Below are positions 1 through 8,517 of a stretch of 32,770 nt of DNA, one piece after another. The translations under genes were made by a program, and so were the position numbers. Position 1 is the first letter of the stretch. Each line of letters opens with the position of its first letter. The notes under the pieces are model-generated. The model did no database searches. It had not been told where the DNA came from and saw nothing but the letters and a program-made list of their open reading frames with translations. Source of the stretch: Bacteroidota bacterium (GTDB lineage: Bacteria; Bacteroidota; Bacteroidia; Flavobacteriales_F; PHOS-HE28); the NCBI GenBank assembly GCA_029573495.1, contig JAKQEI010000023.1, forward strand, positions 1 through 32,770. The letters are read 5' to 3'.

Positions 1-1
1 G

Positions 2-379
2 CACCTGCTTTCCAACGACAGCCAACTCGATTCCATCTACGTTCACCTGTTCCCAGCCCGGTATGGCCGCCGCGCCATGGGATTCCTTGCGCGTTTCGAA
101 GGAGACCAGACAACAGGTACCGACGAACGCTCAACAACAGGATACACGCTGTGGCCGAACCCCGTCAGAGACCTGTTGACGGTGCGACTGGACCGCTTCG
201 ACGGTTCTCCCTTGGAGATGGAAGTGACCACCTTGGATGGCCGCTGCGTGCTGCGCAACACCAGCATGGCCAGCCTATCCGAGTTGCAGATGGATGTCAG
301 TGGCCTTGCCCCGAGCCCTTACTTACTCACCATCCGTTCTGCGACGAGTACACAGACGCAACGCTTCATCAAACAGTGA
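2..379 (+). CDS. C-terminal part of a T9SS type A cargo protein (5' truncated by window edge)
   Basis: The reading frame is open from the first bases of the window and stops at TGA 377-379, so only the last 125 residues are present and the start lies upstream. The last ~80 residues look like a type A Por-secretion-system sorting domain: a 'LWPNPVRDLLTV' strand motif, a 'TLDGRCV' segment, a 'VSGLAPSPYLLTI' segment, and a short basic/aromatic end 'QRFIKQ'. Proteins of this kind are exported by Sec, moved over the outer membrane by T9SS and attached to the cell surface or released. The catalytic or binding part is outside the window, so no function can be given. The next gene starts one base after this stop codon, which suggests co-transcription. 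An internal ATG at 77 is not a plausible start because similar sequence continues upstream. Confidence 0.75.
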   Translation, partial: HLLSNDSQLDSIYVHLFPARYGRRAMGFLARFEGDQTTGTDERSTTGYTLWPNPVRDLLTVRLDRFDGSPLEMEVTTLDGRCVLRNTSMASLSELQMDVSGLAPSPYLLTIRSATSTQTQRFIKQ

Positions 380-380
380 T

Positions 381-3300
381 ATGGCACGGCGTCAGCGAAT
401 GGAATTCCCTGCATTCAACGTGCACCGCTGGTTCTCGGTGATCCGGGCAGCAGTGCTGGTGGCCCTCTCACTGGTGGGACCGGCCCATGCCCAACTGCGC
501 ATCAACGAGATCCTCGCGGTGAACACCACCGTGCAGCACGATCCCGACATGGGTGAGTTCGCCGACTTCTTGGAGCTCCGCAACGCCTCCGCGCTCGCCG
601 TTGATCTCGCCGGGTACAGCATCGGACAAGACTCCGACGGCAGCGACGCTTGGACCCTTCCCGCCATCACCTTGCCACCCGGTGGCCTCTTGCTCATTTG
701 GGCTGACGGACTCGACCTACGCCCCGGCGAACAGGCCTTCGTGCCTTACCGGAACCTCACCACCACGATGACCGCTTGCCATGCGGACTTCAAACTATCC
801 GGCGATGGAGAGTACATCGGGGTGTTCAACGCGCAGGGCACCGCGGTGGATGAACTCACCTACGGGGTGCAAACGCCAGATATCGCTTTCGGGGTGGCGT
901 CGAACGATGCGGACAGCTGGCTCTACTTCAGCGAACCAACGCCCGGTGAGGCGAACACGGCTTTCGGTTCGCCGCAGATGACGAGCGCTGATTCACCGTC
1001 AGCCTCCCTGTCGGATGGCATCTACCAAGGCGTGCAAAGCCTCACGCTCAGCACCACGGAGGCGAACGCCACCATCCGCTACACCTATGATGGCTCCACA
1101 CCGAACACGGCATCGCCGCTTTACGGCGGGGCCATCCCGATCAGCGTCAGCCTCTGCATCAAGGCCAGGGTCTATGTCGAAGGCAAAATGCCCAGCGCGG
1201 TGATCACCCGCACCTTCCTGATCAACGAGGACGACCAATTCCCGATCCTATCCATCACGGCCGACAGCGACGAGCTCTATGGCTTCGACTTCGGCATCCT
1301 GCAGCATGCGATCAAGGACCGTGAGGTGCCAGCAAACCTCAGCTTCTTCGAACCTGGCACCAACACCCCGGCCTTTGCGGTCGGTGCGGGCATCCGGGTC
1401 TTCGGCACCTCCATCTACAACCTGCCACAGCGCCCGCTTTCCGTGCGCTTCCGCGAAGACTACGGCACCGAAGTGCTCAACTATCCGCTGTTCCCGGAAA
1501 AACCCATCCAACGCTACGCCTCCTTTCTGCTGCGCAACGGCGGCAACGACCATAACACGGCCTTCTTCCGCGATGGCTTGGGTGCCAATCTGGTGAAAGG
1601 GAAAATGGACATCGACCACCAGGACCATCGGCCCTGCGCAGTGTTCATCAACGGAAGTTACCAGGGCATCTACGAATTGCGCGAGCGCCTGGATGAACGG
1701 TACATCGGCAGCAACCACGAGGTGGACGCCACCAACCTGGACTACCTGGAGGACAGTCTGGTGGTGAACAGCGGTGATCAATACAGCTACAGCGCCTTAC
1801 TGGACTTCGTAGCCAACAACGACATGGCCGACTCGGCGAACTACGCCGCCGTGGCCAACCAGCTCGATGTGGATGAGTTCCTGAACTTCACCATCCTGCG
1901 CGCCTTCATCGGTTATCGCATCGCCGACCTCAACGATCGGTATTGGCGATCGAGGGATGAGAACGGACGCCAACGGTGGCGCTGGATCGCAGCCGACTTG
2001 GAACATGGCTTCGGCCAACTTGGTGGCGATCCCGTGGACGCCAACACCATCTCCACCATCGCGGGGCTGTCCGGCGATCTTCCTGAATGGTCTACACGGC
2101 TCCTGAACAAGCTGCTCCAGAACCGCACGTTCCGCGACGAGTTCATCCAGCGCTCCGCCGCGTACCTCAACACCCACTTCAATGCGAGCACCACGGTGGC
2201 CATCGTGGACAGCCTGCAGAACGTGTTCCAACCCCAGATGCCGCGCCACATCGGGCGCTGGAACAGCCCGCCTTCCATGGCTGCTTGGATCGCGAACGTG
2301 GACCTGATCCGCAATTTCCTCCAACAGCGCCCCGCCCACTACCGCCAGCACCTCACCGACCTGTTCGGCACCACGGATGGCGCTCAAGTGGCACTGCATA
2401 TCAGCGGTGCAGGTTCGGTGGTCATGAGCGGAGTAGCCTTCAGCTCCGATACCACTGGTGTTTTCTTCCGCGATGCGGCCATCACCCTGCAAGCCCTGCC
2501 AGCAACAGGGCACCGTTTCGTGCAGTGGCTGGGGGTCGATGACACCGACGCCGATGCCCGCCTGACCCCGGTCGGCGACACGTCCATCGTGGCCGTCTTC
2601 GAAGCCGTGGAGAACCTGAGCATCATCCCACCACTGGTGACACAAGACACCACGCTGGCCGCAGCCGCATCGCCCTGGTACGGCCTCGAGGATGTGGTGA
2701 TCATGCCCGGTGCCCGCCTCACCGTGGAAGCCGGTGCCACCCTGTTGATGACCGATGGCGTCTGCTTCGATGTGCAAGGTGGACTCGCCTTCGCAGGTAC
2801 GCCGACGGATCGCATCCAGGTGTTCTCGGATCCTGCACCCTCCGCACGGCGCTCCTTCTACGGGCAGCATGGCAAATGGGGAAGTATCCAAGCATACTCC
2901 CCATCGGACAGCCTCCTCGTCCGCCACACCGACCTACGCCACGGAAGCTTTGGCCGCGACCGTTCCCTGCACTACTCTACCCTTTCCGCCTACCAGGCCG
3001 ACATCGCCGTGGAAGGCAGCACTATCACCGATGGACTGGCACCCTTGATCGCACGCGGCGGCAGCGCACGCATCACCGGCAGCAGCTTCCACACCTTCAA
3101 CAGCGTGAACGGCTTCATCAGCCTGTACGACATGGACGCGCCGCACATCGAGGCCTGCACCTTCGATGGCAACCGGGCCATCAACACCGATGCCATCGAC
3201 CTCAAGGGCATCACCAACGGGGTGGTGCGCGGCAACCGCATCCGTGGCTTCCTTGGATCCAACTGCGATGGCATCGACCTCGGCATTTACTCCGACAACG

Positions 3301-4991
3301 TGCTCGTGGAAGAGAACATCATCCACGACTGTTCGGACAAAGGCATCTCCGTCGGATCGCAGTCCAACGCGCTCATCCGCCGCAACATCATCCACGACTG
3401 CGACCTGGGCGTGGCCGTGAAGGACAGCCTCGCCTTGGCATACCTGGACCAGAACACCTTGTACGGCAACCGTATCGGCGTGACCTGCTATGAGAAGAGC
3501 ACCTTGCGCGGCGGTGGCACGGCATTCGTGAAGAACACGATCCTCTCCGCCAGCACCGACTCCAGCATCGCGTTCGACACGCGCTCCATGATCACGGTGA
3601 GCTACTCCCTCTCCGACCGCGAACCCTTGGAGGGGGTAGGGAACCTGAACACCGATCCGCTGCTCGTACATCCAAGCACCGGCAACTTCGAACTGCAGCC
3701 GGGGTCGCCCTGCATCGATTCCGGCGACCCCACCACCGCCCCCGATGACGATGGCAGCGCAGCGGACCGTGGCGCCTACTACACGCACAACGGCGCATTC
3801 GGGTTGACCGTGCATGTGAACGAATGCGCTTACCACCCTTCCGACCTGTACGACACCGGTGATTGGGTGGAGCTGCACAACAACACCGATGCGCCGGTAG
3901 ACCTCTCCGGTTGGCGCCTGGCGCACGGGCTGCACGAATACACCATACCCCCGAACACCTTCATCGTACCTGGGGGCTATCGCGTGATCGCTCAAGAACG
4001 GCAACGGTTCCAAGCGCTGCACCCAGCGGTATCCGACGTGCTCGGCGACTTCCACTTCGACTTGGACAATGCCGGTGGGAAGGTCGCCTTGTACGATGCC
4101 TCGGGCGCCTTGATCCACAGCCTGCGTTATGCCGACCACCGCCCCTGGCCCCCACTGGCGGACGGCCATGGTGCCACCGCGGAACTCGAACAGGACAGCG
4201 AGAGCAACCTACCCACCGATTGGCGCGAAAGCCATGTACTGATGGGCACGCCGGGCGCAGCGAACAGCTTGCCCATCGCCGTCACGGGGCTTTATGTGAA
4301 TGAAGTGATGGCCTCCAACACCAGCACAATAGCTGATGAGCTGGGCGAGTACGACGATTGGATCGAACTGTACAACGCCACCGACCAACCCCTGAACGTG
4401 GGTGGACTGTGTTTCACCGATGATGTGTTGGACGTCACCCGTGCCCAACTGCCGCTGGACCATCCGGAAAGCACCACCATACCGGCACAGGGCTTTTTGG
4501 TGCTCTGGGCCGATGGCACACCCGCACAAGGCCCGTTGCACGTGGACTTCAAGCTGGGTGCGAGCGGTGAAACGGTGAGCATCCACCAGCGCGATGGTGC
4601 AGGATACCTGGAACGCGAGCGGTTCGAGTTCGGCGCACAGGAGAATGACGTTTCGTTCGGTCGCTACCCGGACGGCAGCGTGGTACTGCAGGCGATGCAG
4701 CCGACCCCGGGAGGTTCGAATGTGGCCTCGGGTTTGACGGTGCTTGAAAAGGCTGGCCTGGAGATCTTCCCGAATCCATTCACCGATCACCTTAACATCA
4801 GCACGGGAGCAGTGGCCCAGCCCTATCGCCTGATCGTTCTGGACGCGCTTGGTCGCAAAGTGATCGAGCATGCATCGCGAACCGATGCTGGTCTTGTGTT
4901 ACACAGGGATGATCTGGCGCCCGGTCCCTATTCCATCACGGTTATCGACGTGCTCGGGAAAACATACAGGGCCAAAGCGATCGCCCGGTGA
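381..4991 (+). CDS. Large secreted mosaic: lamin-tail / CotH kinase / beta-helix protein with T9SS type A tail
   Basis: A 1536-residue protein predicted to sit on the cell surface. A Sec signal peptide (hydrophobic 'VIRAAVLVALSLVG', cleavage near AHA-Q) is followed by a lamin-tail domain (about 38-194, 'LRINEILAV...FLELRN'), a chitobiase-C-like domain (about 209-280, 'IRYTYDGSTPN'), a CotH kinase-like domain (about 285-660, with 'YQGIYELRERLDERYI' and the Asp motif 'IAADLEHGFG'), an InlB-repeat-like segment (about 670-740, 'GHRFVQWLGV'), a right-handed beta-helix (about 754-1127), two further lamin-tail domains (about 1142-1290 and 1304-1452) and a type A sorting domain (from about 1459, 'LEIFPNPFTDHLNIS'). 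CotH proteins elsewhere are protein kinases of secreted targets. Whether this copy is active is not known. The start is either ATG 381, directly after the previous stop codon, or ATG 399. Both give the same mature protein. Confidence 0.85.
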   Translation: MARRQRMEFPAFNVHRWFSVIRAAVLVALSLVGPAHAQLRINEILAVNTTVQHDPDMGEFADFLELRNASALAVDLAGYSIGQDSDGSDAWTLPAITLPPGGLLLIWADGLDLRPGEQAFVPYRNLTTTMTACHADFKLSGDGEYIGVFNAQGTAVDELTYGVQTPDIAFGVASNDADSWLYFSEPTPGEANTAFGSPQMTSADSPSASLSDGIYQGVQSLTLSTTEANATIRYTYDGSTPNTASPLYGGAIPISVSLCIKARVYVEGKMPSAVITRTFLINEDDQFPILSITADSDELYGFDFGILQHAIKDREVPANLSFFEPGTNTPAFAVGAGIRVFGTSIYNLPQRPLSVRFREDYGTEVLNYPLFPEKPIQRYASFLLRNGGNDHNTAFFRDGLGANLVKGKMDIDHQDHRPCAVFINGSYQGIYELRERLDERYIGSNHEVDATNLDYLEDSLVVNSGDQYSYSALLDFVANNDMADSANYAAVANQLDVDEFLNFTILRAFIGYRIADLNDRYWRSRDENGRQRWRWIAADLEHGFGQLGGDPVDANTISTIAGLSGDLPEWSTRLLNKLLQNRTFRDEFIQRSAAYLNTHFNASTTVAIVDSLQNVFQPQMPRHIGRWNSPPSMAAWIANVDLIRNFLQQRPAHYRQHLTDLFGTTDGAQVALHISGAGSVVMSGVAFSSDTTGVFFRDAAITLQALPATGHRFVQWLGVDDTDADARLTPVGDTSIVAVFEAVENLSIIPPLVTQDTTLAAAASPWYGLEDVVIMPGARLTVEAGATLLMTDGVCFDVQGGLAFAGTPTDRIQVFSDPAPSARRSFYGQHGKWGSIQAYSPSDSLLVRHTDLRHGSFGRDRSLHYSTLSAYQADIAVEGSTITDGLAPLIARGGSARITGSSFHTFNSVNGFISLYDMDAPHIEACTFDGNRAINTDAIDLKGITNGVVRGNRIRGFLGSNCDGIDLGIYSDNVLVEENIIHDCSDKGISVGSQSNALIRRNIIHDCDLGVAVKDSLALAYLDQNTLYGNRIGVTCYEKSTLRGGGTAFVKNTILSASTDSSIAFDTRSMITVSYSLSDREPLEGVGNLNTDPLLVHPSTGNFELQPGSPCIDSGDPTTAPDDDGSAADRGAYYTHNGAFGLTVHVNECAYHPSDLYDTGDWVELHNNTDAPVDLSGWRLAHGLHEYTIPPNTFIVPGGYRVIAQERQRFQALHPAVSDVLGDFHFDLDNAGGKVALYDASGALIHSLRYADHRPWPPLADGHGATAELEQDSESNLPTDWRESHVLMGTPGAANSLPIAVTGLYVNEVMASNTSTIADELGEYDDWIELYNATDQPLNVGGLCFTDDVLDVTRAQLPLDHPESTTIPAQGFLVLWADGTPAQGPLHVDFKLGASGETVSIHQRDGAGYLERERFEFGAQENDVSFGRYPDGSVVLQAMQPTPGGSNVASGLTVLEKAGLEIFPNPFTDHLNISTGAVAQPYRLIVLDALGRKVIEHASRTDAGLVLHRDDLAPGPYSITVIDVLGKTYRAKAIAR

Positions 4992-5001
4992 GGATCTGGC
5001 G

Positions 5002-5028
5002 GATGATCCGTTGCCTTAAGGGATCATC
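5002..5028 (+). terminator. Possible hairpin after the surface mosaic gene
   Basis: GATGATCC (5002-5009) and GGATCATC (5021-5028) form a perfect 8-bp stem with an 11-base loop, 11 bases after the stop codon at 4991. No T-rich run follows, so it is at best a weak terminator or a 3'-end protecting hairpin. Confidence 0.3.
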
Positions 5029-5057
5029 ATGGAGATCGCCGGTCTTGGCGCCAAGTC

Positions 5058-5065
5058 GATCTTTA
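5058..5065 (+). promoter_or_regulatory. Weak -7-like box before nth
   Basis: GATCTTTA followed by CGCCCCC and the ATG at 5073. It matches TAnnTTTG at four of the six fixed positions, but its placement resembles the better boxes elsewhere in the window. There is no Shine-Dalgarno-like purine run before the start codon. Confidence 0.25.
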
Positions 5066-5072
5066 CGCCCCC

Positions 5073-5708
5073 ATGACCCGCAAGGAAAAGGCTGCCTTCG
5101 TCGCGGAGAAACTCGCAGAACTGTACCCGCGCACGTCCATCCCCCTGGACCACGAGGACCCCTATACGCTGCTGGTGGCGGTGGTCCTGAGCGCGCAGTG
5201 CACGGACAAGAAGGTGAACGAGATCACCCCGCTGCTCTTCGCCAAGGCACGCACCCCGCAGCAGATGATGAAGTTGCGCGTGGAGGAGATCCAGGACATC
5301 ATTCGCCCATGCGGTCTCTCGCCCATGAAGAGCAAGGGCATCCATGGGCTTTCGCGGATCATCGTGGAAGAGCATGGCGGCCAGGTACCGGCGGACTTCG
5401 CCGCGTTGGAGGCCTTGCCGGCCGTTGGTCACAAGACGGCGAGCGTGGTGATGAGCCAGGCCTTCGGGATGCCGGCCTTTCCCGTGGATACGCACATCCA
5501 TCGGCTGGCCTGGCGCTGGACCTTGAGCACGGGCCATAGCGTGGAGCGCACGGAAGCCGACCTGAAACGCCTCTTTCCTGAAGAGACCTGGAACGACCTG
5601 CACCTGCGGATCATCTACTTCGGACGGGAATATTGCCCGGCGAAGGGCCACGACCCGTTGAAGTGTCCGATCTGTTCGGTCCTAGGGCGGAAGGAGCTGT
5701 TCCAGTGA
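5073..5708 (+). CDS. nth: Endonuclease III (DNA glycosylase/AP lyase)
   Basis: A 211-residue base-excision repair enzyme that removes oxidised pyrimidines and nicks the abasic site. The helix-hairpin-helix 'LPAVGHKTA' carries the catalytic Lys (K121), and 'FPVDTHIHRL' carries the catalytic Asp (D139). Length and overall pattern fit the family. The usual C-terminal [4Fe-4S] motif (C-X6-C-X2-C-X5-C) is altered: only C188, C198 and C201 are present (C-X9-C-X2-C) and the fourth Cys is absent, so the cluster is probably lost. From memory, flavobacterial homologues also tend to lack it, which would make this an eroded state rather than a defect. It is the first gene of a plus-strand run with the acyltransferase (15 bases downstream) and the desaturase. 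Confidence 0.95.
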   Translation: MTRKEKAAFVAEKLAELYPRTSIPLDHEDPYTLLVAVVLSAQCTDKKVNEITPLLFAKARTPQQMMKLRVEEIQDIIRPCGLSPMKSKGIHGLSRIIVEEHGGQVPADFAALEALPAVGHKTASVVMSQAFGMPAFPVDTHIHRLAWRWTLSTGHSVERTEADLKRLFPEETWNDLHLRIIYFGREYCPAKGHDPLKCPICSVLGRKELFQ

Positions 5709-5723
5709 GCGATCTTTGCGGCC

Positions 5724-6605
5724 GTGATCGGCGCCCTCGGCTATTACCTGGCTCTCCCCTTCCTCTACGGCATCGCCCTGCTGCCGTTCCCGCTGCTATA
5801 CCTGCTCAGCGATGTGCTGCGCCTGCTGTTGTTCGGGGTCTTCGGCTATCGGCGGAAGGTCGTCCTTACCAACCTACGCAACAGTTTCCCGGAGAAAAGC
5901 GAGGAAGGGATCCAACGGATCCGGCGCCGGTTCGAGCAGTGGTTCTGCGACCTCACCCTGGAGACCATCAAGACCCTCACCATCTCGCCGACGGCTGTGC
6001 GACGGCGGGTGGACTTTGAGGGGGTGGAACTGCTGCGGCGCTATGCCGAACAAGGCCAGAGCGTGGTGCTGGTACTGGGTCATTTCGGGAACTGGGAGCT
6101 TGCGGGGGCGCGGTACAGCGCAGAGCCGGGGCTTCCGCAGCTCTATGTGATCTACCACCCCTTGCAGAACAAAAGGTTCGACCGGCTTGTTCATCATATG
6201 CGTACCCGACATGGCACGCGCCTGTACACGATGCGGGAAACGAGCAAGTCCATGTTGCGTGACCGTCACCTGAACACGGCCACCGCCTTCATCGCCGACC
6301 AGACCCCTGCACCCGAACGGGCCCATTGGATGACCTTCCTGAACCAGGACACGCCGGTCTTCCAAGGCACCGAGTCACTCTCCAGGAAGCTCGGATACCC
6401 GGTGGTCTACATCAGCATCACCCGTCCGGGTCGCGGCCACTACCATTTGCAAGTGGAAACGCTCGTGGCGGACCCGAGGTCGACCGACGAGGGGGAGATC
6501 ACCGAGATCCATACCCGCCGATTGGAACAGGATATCATCAACTATCCCGACCTTTGGCTCTGGACACATCGCCGTTGGAAGCACCAACGGCCAGCGATGA
6601 AGTGA
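5724..6605 (+). CDS. Lysophospholipid / lipid A acyltransferase (LpxL/HtrB-like)
   Basis: A 293-residue membrane-associated acyltransferase of the LpxL/HtrB superfamily, which transfers a fatty acyl chain to a lipid A precursor or a related lipid on the inner face of the inner membrane. An N-terminal hydrophobic stretch (about residues 3-40) would anchor it. The catalytic HX4E motif is 'HFGNWE' (H120, E125). Further family features are 'FIADQTPAP' and the C-terminal 'PDLWLWTHRRWK'. The start is GTG 5724, because the nth stop codon (5706-5708) is in the same frame and no ATG lies between. The stop TGA (6603-6605) overlaps the desaturase ATG by one base (TGATG), a translational-coupling arrangement. 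Together the two genes point to membrane lipid tailoring. The exact acceptor cannot be read from the sequence. Confidence 0.88.
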   Translation: MIGALGYYLALPFLYGIALLPFPLLYLLSDVLRLLLFGVFGYRRKVVLTNLRNSFPEKSEEGIQRIRRRFEQWFCDLTLETIKTLTISPTAVRRRVDFEGVELLRRYAEQGQSVVLVLGHFGNWELAGARYSAEPGLPQLYVIYHPLQNKRFDRLVHHMRTRHGTRLYTMRETSKSMLRDRHLNTATAFIADQTPAPERAHWMTFLNQDTPVFQGTESLSRKLGYPVVYISITRPGRGHYHLQVETLVADPRSTDEGEITEIHTRRLEQDIINYPDLWLWTHRRWKHQRPAMK

Positions 6606-7594
6606 TGAGCAACGTGAACGAAAAGGAACTGATCCTGGCCACCAAGCCCTTCGCCAAGGAGGTGCGGTGGAAGAGTTGGTGGCACCTCTTCTCCACGGGG
6701 CTGTTGTTGGCAGGCACCTATTTCGGGATCTTCTGGCCGACTTCCCCCCTGTGGCTCATGTGGTTATGCGCGATCCTGGCGGGTCTTCTGATCGCCCGGA
6801 TGTTCATCATCTACCATGACCATCAACACAAGGCCATCCTGCAGAACAGCAAGTTCGCCGATGGGGTGATGACGTTGTGGGGGCTGTTCGTCCTGGCGCC
6901 CACGAGCATCTGGAAGCGTTCCCACGACCACCATCACACCCACAACAGCAAACTATACACCAGCAGCATCGGTTCTTACCCGATCGTGACCGTCGAGAAG
7001 TTCAAATCGTTCACCAAACGCGAACGGAGCATTTATCTCTTCATCCGCCACCCGCTCACCATCATGTTCGGGTACCTCACGGTCTTCCTGTATGGCATGT
7101 GCGTGCGTTCCTTCGTGAACAACCGCACCAAGCACTGGGATTCCCTCATAGCCGTGGTGCTGCATGCCGGCATGGGAGTGCTGATCGTATGGTTACTGGG
7201 TTGGACGGCCTTCTGGCTCGGCTTGGTGACGCCAGCGGCCATCGCCTTGGGCTTCGGCGCCTACCTCTTCTATGCCCAGCACAACTTTCCAACGGCCACC
7301 TTCGCCGACAAGGATGGCTGGAGCTATGTGAACGCGGCCCTTGGAAGCAGCAGTTACATGCGCATGAGCAGGGTGATGCACTGGTTCACGGGCAATATCG
7401 GCTACCATCATATCCACCACCTCAACGCGCGGATCCCGTTCTACCGCCTGCCGGAGGTGTTCAAGGCCATCCCGGCGCTGCAGAAAGCCAAGACGACCTC
7501 GCTCAAGCCAGCGGAAATGCTCCGCTGCCTTCGCTTGAAGGTCTGGGATCCGGAGCGGGGCCGGTTGATCGGCTTCCGCGAACTGGGTGGATGA
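6605..7594 (+). CDS. Membrane fatty acid desaturase
   Basis: A 329-residue integral membrane di-iron desaturase. Three histidine boxes are visible: HDHQH (71-75), HDHHHTH (107-113) and HHIHH (268-272), separated by hydrophobic spans (about 31-66, 152-170, 183-225), as in enzymes that introduce double bases into acyl chains of membrane lipids (double bonds, using reduced ferredoxin or cytochrome b5-type donors). ATG 6605 is chosen because it overlaps the acyltransferase stop codon by one base. The frame is open further upstream only as out-of-frame sequence inside that gene. Regiospecificity (delta-9, delta-12 or other) cannot be decided here. Coupling to an acyltransferase fits membrane-fluidity adjustment. 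The gene ends six bases before the stop codon of a convergent small gene. Confidence 0.9.
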   Translation: MSNVNEKELILATKPFAKEVRWKSWWHLFSTGLLLAGTYFGIFWPTSPLWLMWLCAILAGLLIARMFIIYHDHQHKAILQNSKFADGVMTLWGLFVLAPTSIWKRSHDHHHTHNSKLYTSSIGSYPIVTVEKFKSFTKRERSIYLFIRHPLTIMFGYLTVFLYGMCVRSFVNNRTKHWDSLIAVVLHAGMGVLIVWLLGWTAFWLGLVTPAAIALGFGAYLFYAQHNFPTATFADKDGWSYVNAALGSSSYMRMSRVMHWFTGNIGYHHIHHLNARIPFYRLPEVFKAIPALQKAKTTSLKPAEMLRCLRLKVWDPERGRLIGFRELGG

Positions 7595-7600
7595 CCCGTT

Positions 7601-7774
7601 TCAGTTCAGGATGATGGCGATCTCCCCGACAGGAGGAGCGTCCACCAACTTCAGGGCCTTGGAATAGCCCAGAATGAATTGGATGCTGGCTTCGCGCGGA
7701 CCGGGGGCGATCTCCTGGGTCATGCTCTTCTTCGGTCGGCGGCTTGCGTTCTTTCGAAGGGTAGAATGCGTCAT
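7601..7774 (-). CDS. Small conserved Bacteroidota protein of unknown function (57 aa)
   Basis: A short frame from ATG 7774 to TGA 7601-7603, 57 residues. The N-terminal part is basic ('RKNASRRPKK') and the C-terminal part reads 'ASIQFILGYSKALKL' then 'EIAIILN'. I recognise this 'xTIxFILNYSKAL...' pattern from many small unannotated Bacteroidota proteins, which is the main reason for calling it a gene. The function is unknown. The open frame extends upstream to 7891, but that part has no such resemblance. A second ATG at residue 18 ('MTQEIAPG') is an alternative start. It lies 155 bases downstream of the ECF sigma factor on the same strand and may share its transcript. Confidence 0.6.
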   Translation of the reverse strand: MTHSTLRKNASRRPKKSMTQEIAPGPREASIQFILGYSKALKLVDAPPVGEIAIILN

Positions 7775-7876
7775 GTAGGACGTGTTGGTGTGGTTCGGTC
7801 TGCTTTGAACGGCACCCACCCACCTTCTATTGTATGGAGCAACATAAATGCCCCACCGGGACGGCCTGGAATAGAC

Positions 7877-7904
7877 GACGGCGACCCACAAAAGAGCCGC
7901 CGTC
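7877..7904 (-). other. Hairpin between sigma factor and small gene
   Basis: GACGGCG (7877-7883) and CGCCGTC (7898-7904) form a perfect 7-bp GC-rich stem with a 14-base loop in the 155-base gap between the sigma factor stop and the small gene. No T run follows on the minus strand. It could stabilise the sigma factor mRNA or attenuate read-through. No other structure was seen in this gap. Confidence 0.25.
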
Positions 7905-7929
7905 CACTGACCATCAAGGAGTTACATCC

Positions 7930-8517
7930 TTAGGCTCGCTCCAGCGCGATGTCATTCACCTTGATCATCTTGCGCATGTTGATGAGCGCATACCGCATGC
8001 GGCCTAGTGCGGTGTTGATGCTCACATCCGTGTGTTCGGCGATCTCCTTGAAGCTCATCCCCAGATAGGTGCGCATCAACACCACCTCCCGCTGTTCATC
8101 GGGCAGGTTGTCGATCAACTTCCGCACATCGGCATCGACCTGCATGTTCACCAGGCGCTGCTCCACGTTCTTAACAGGCTGTGCAATGGTGGCGAACACA
8201 TCATGCTCATCGTGGCTTCGCACGAGCGGCATCTTCTTCACCCGGCGGAAATGGTCGATCACCAGGTTGTGTGCTATGCGCATCACCCAGGGTAGGAACT
8301 TGCCCTCCTCGTTGTACTTCCCCGACTTCAGGGTGTGTACCACCTTGATGAAGGTCTCCTGGAAAAGATCCTCCGTGAGCTCCCGTTCCCGCACGAGCAG
8401 GTAGATGTGCGACCACACCTTGCGCTTATGCCGGCTGAGCAATAGCTCAAAGGCCTTTTCGTTGCCTTGTAAGTAGGCGTGTACGAGTTCCTGGTCGTTT
8501 AGCACCTTGGATAGCAT
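7930..8517 (-). CDS. RNA polymerase sigma factor, ECF subfamily
   Basis: A 195-residue sigma-70 family factor of the ECF type. Region 2 spans about residues 15-92 ('NEKAFELLLSRHKRKVWSHI', 'DLFQETFIKV', 'FLPWVMRIAHNLVIDHFRR'), and region 4 with a helix-turn-helix spans about 120-183 ('LPDEQREVVLMRTYLGMSFK', 'TDVSINTALGRMRYAL'). A purine-rich stretch, AAGGGGAAG, ends three bases before ATG 8517. No anti-sigma factor (FecR- or RseA-like) and no TonB receptor lie next to it, unlike many Bacteroidota ECF operons. Together with its position beside uvrA, this suggests a conserved stand-alone regulator. Its regulon cannot be inferred. Confidence 0.92.
   Translation of the reverse strand: MLSKVLNDQELVHAYLQGNEKAFELLLSRHKRKVWSHIYLLVRERELTEDLFQETFIKVVHTLKSGKYNEEGKFLPWVMRIAHNLVIDHFRRVKKMPLVRSHDEHDVFATIAQPVKNVEQRLVNMQVDADVRKLIDNLPDEQREVVLMRTYLGMSFKEIAEHTDVSINTALGRMRYALINMRKMIKVNDIALERA

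Noticed and set aside
2934..4169. Long open frame on the minus strand opposite the surface mosaic gene (about 411 codons)
   Set aside because: It has no start signal, signal peptide or recognisable domain and has the Val/Ala/Gly-rich composition of antisense reading of GC-rich coding DNA. The plus strand is clearly coding here.
7775..7929. Extension of the 57-residue gene upstream to 7891
   Set aside because: The extra residues have no similarity to the small protein family, and the known pattern starts at the ATG at 7774.
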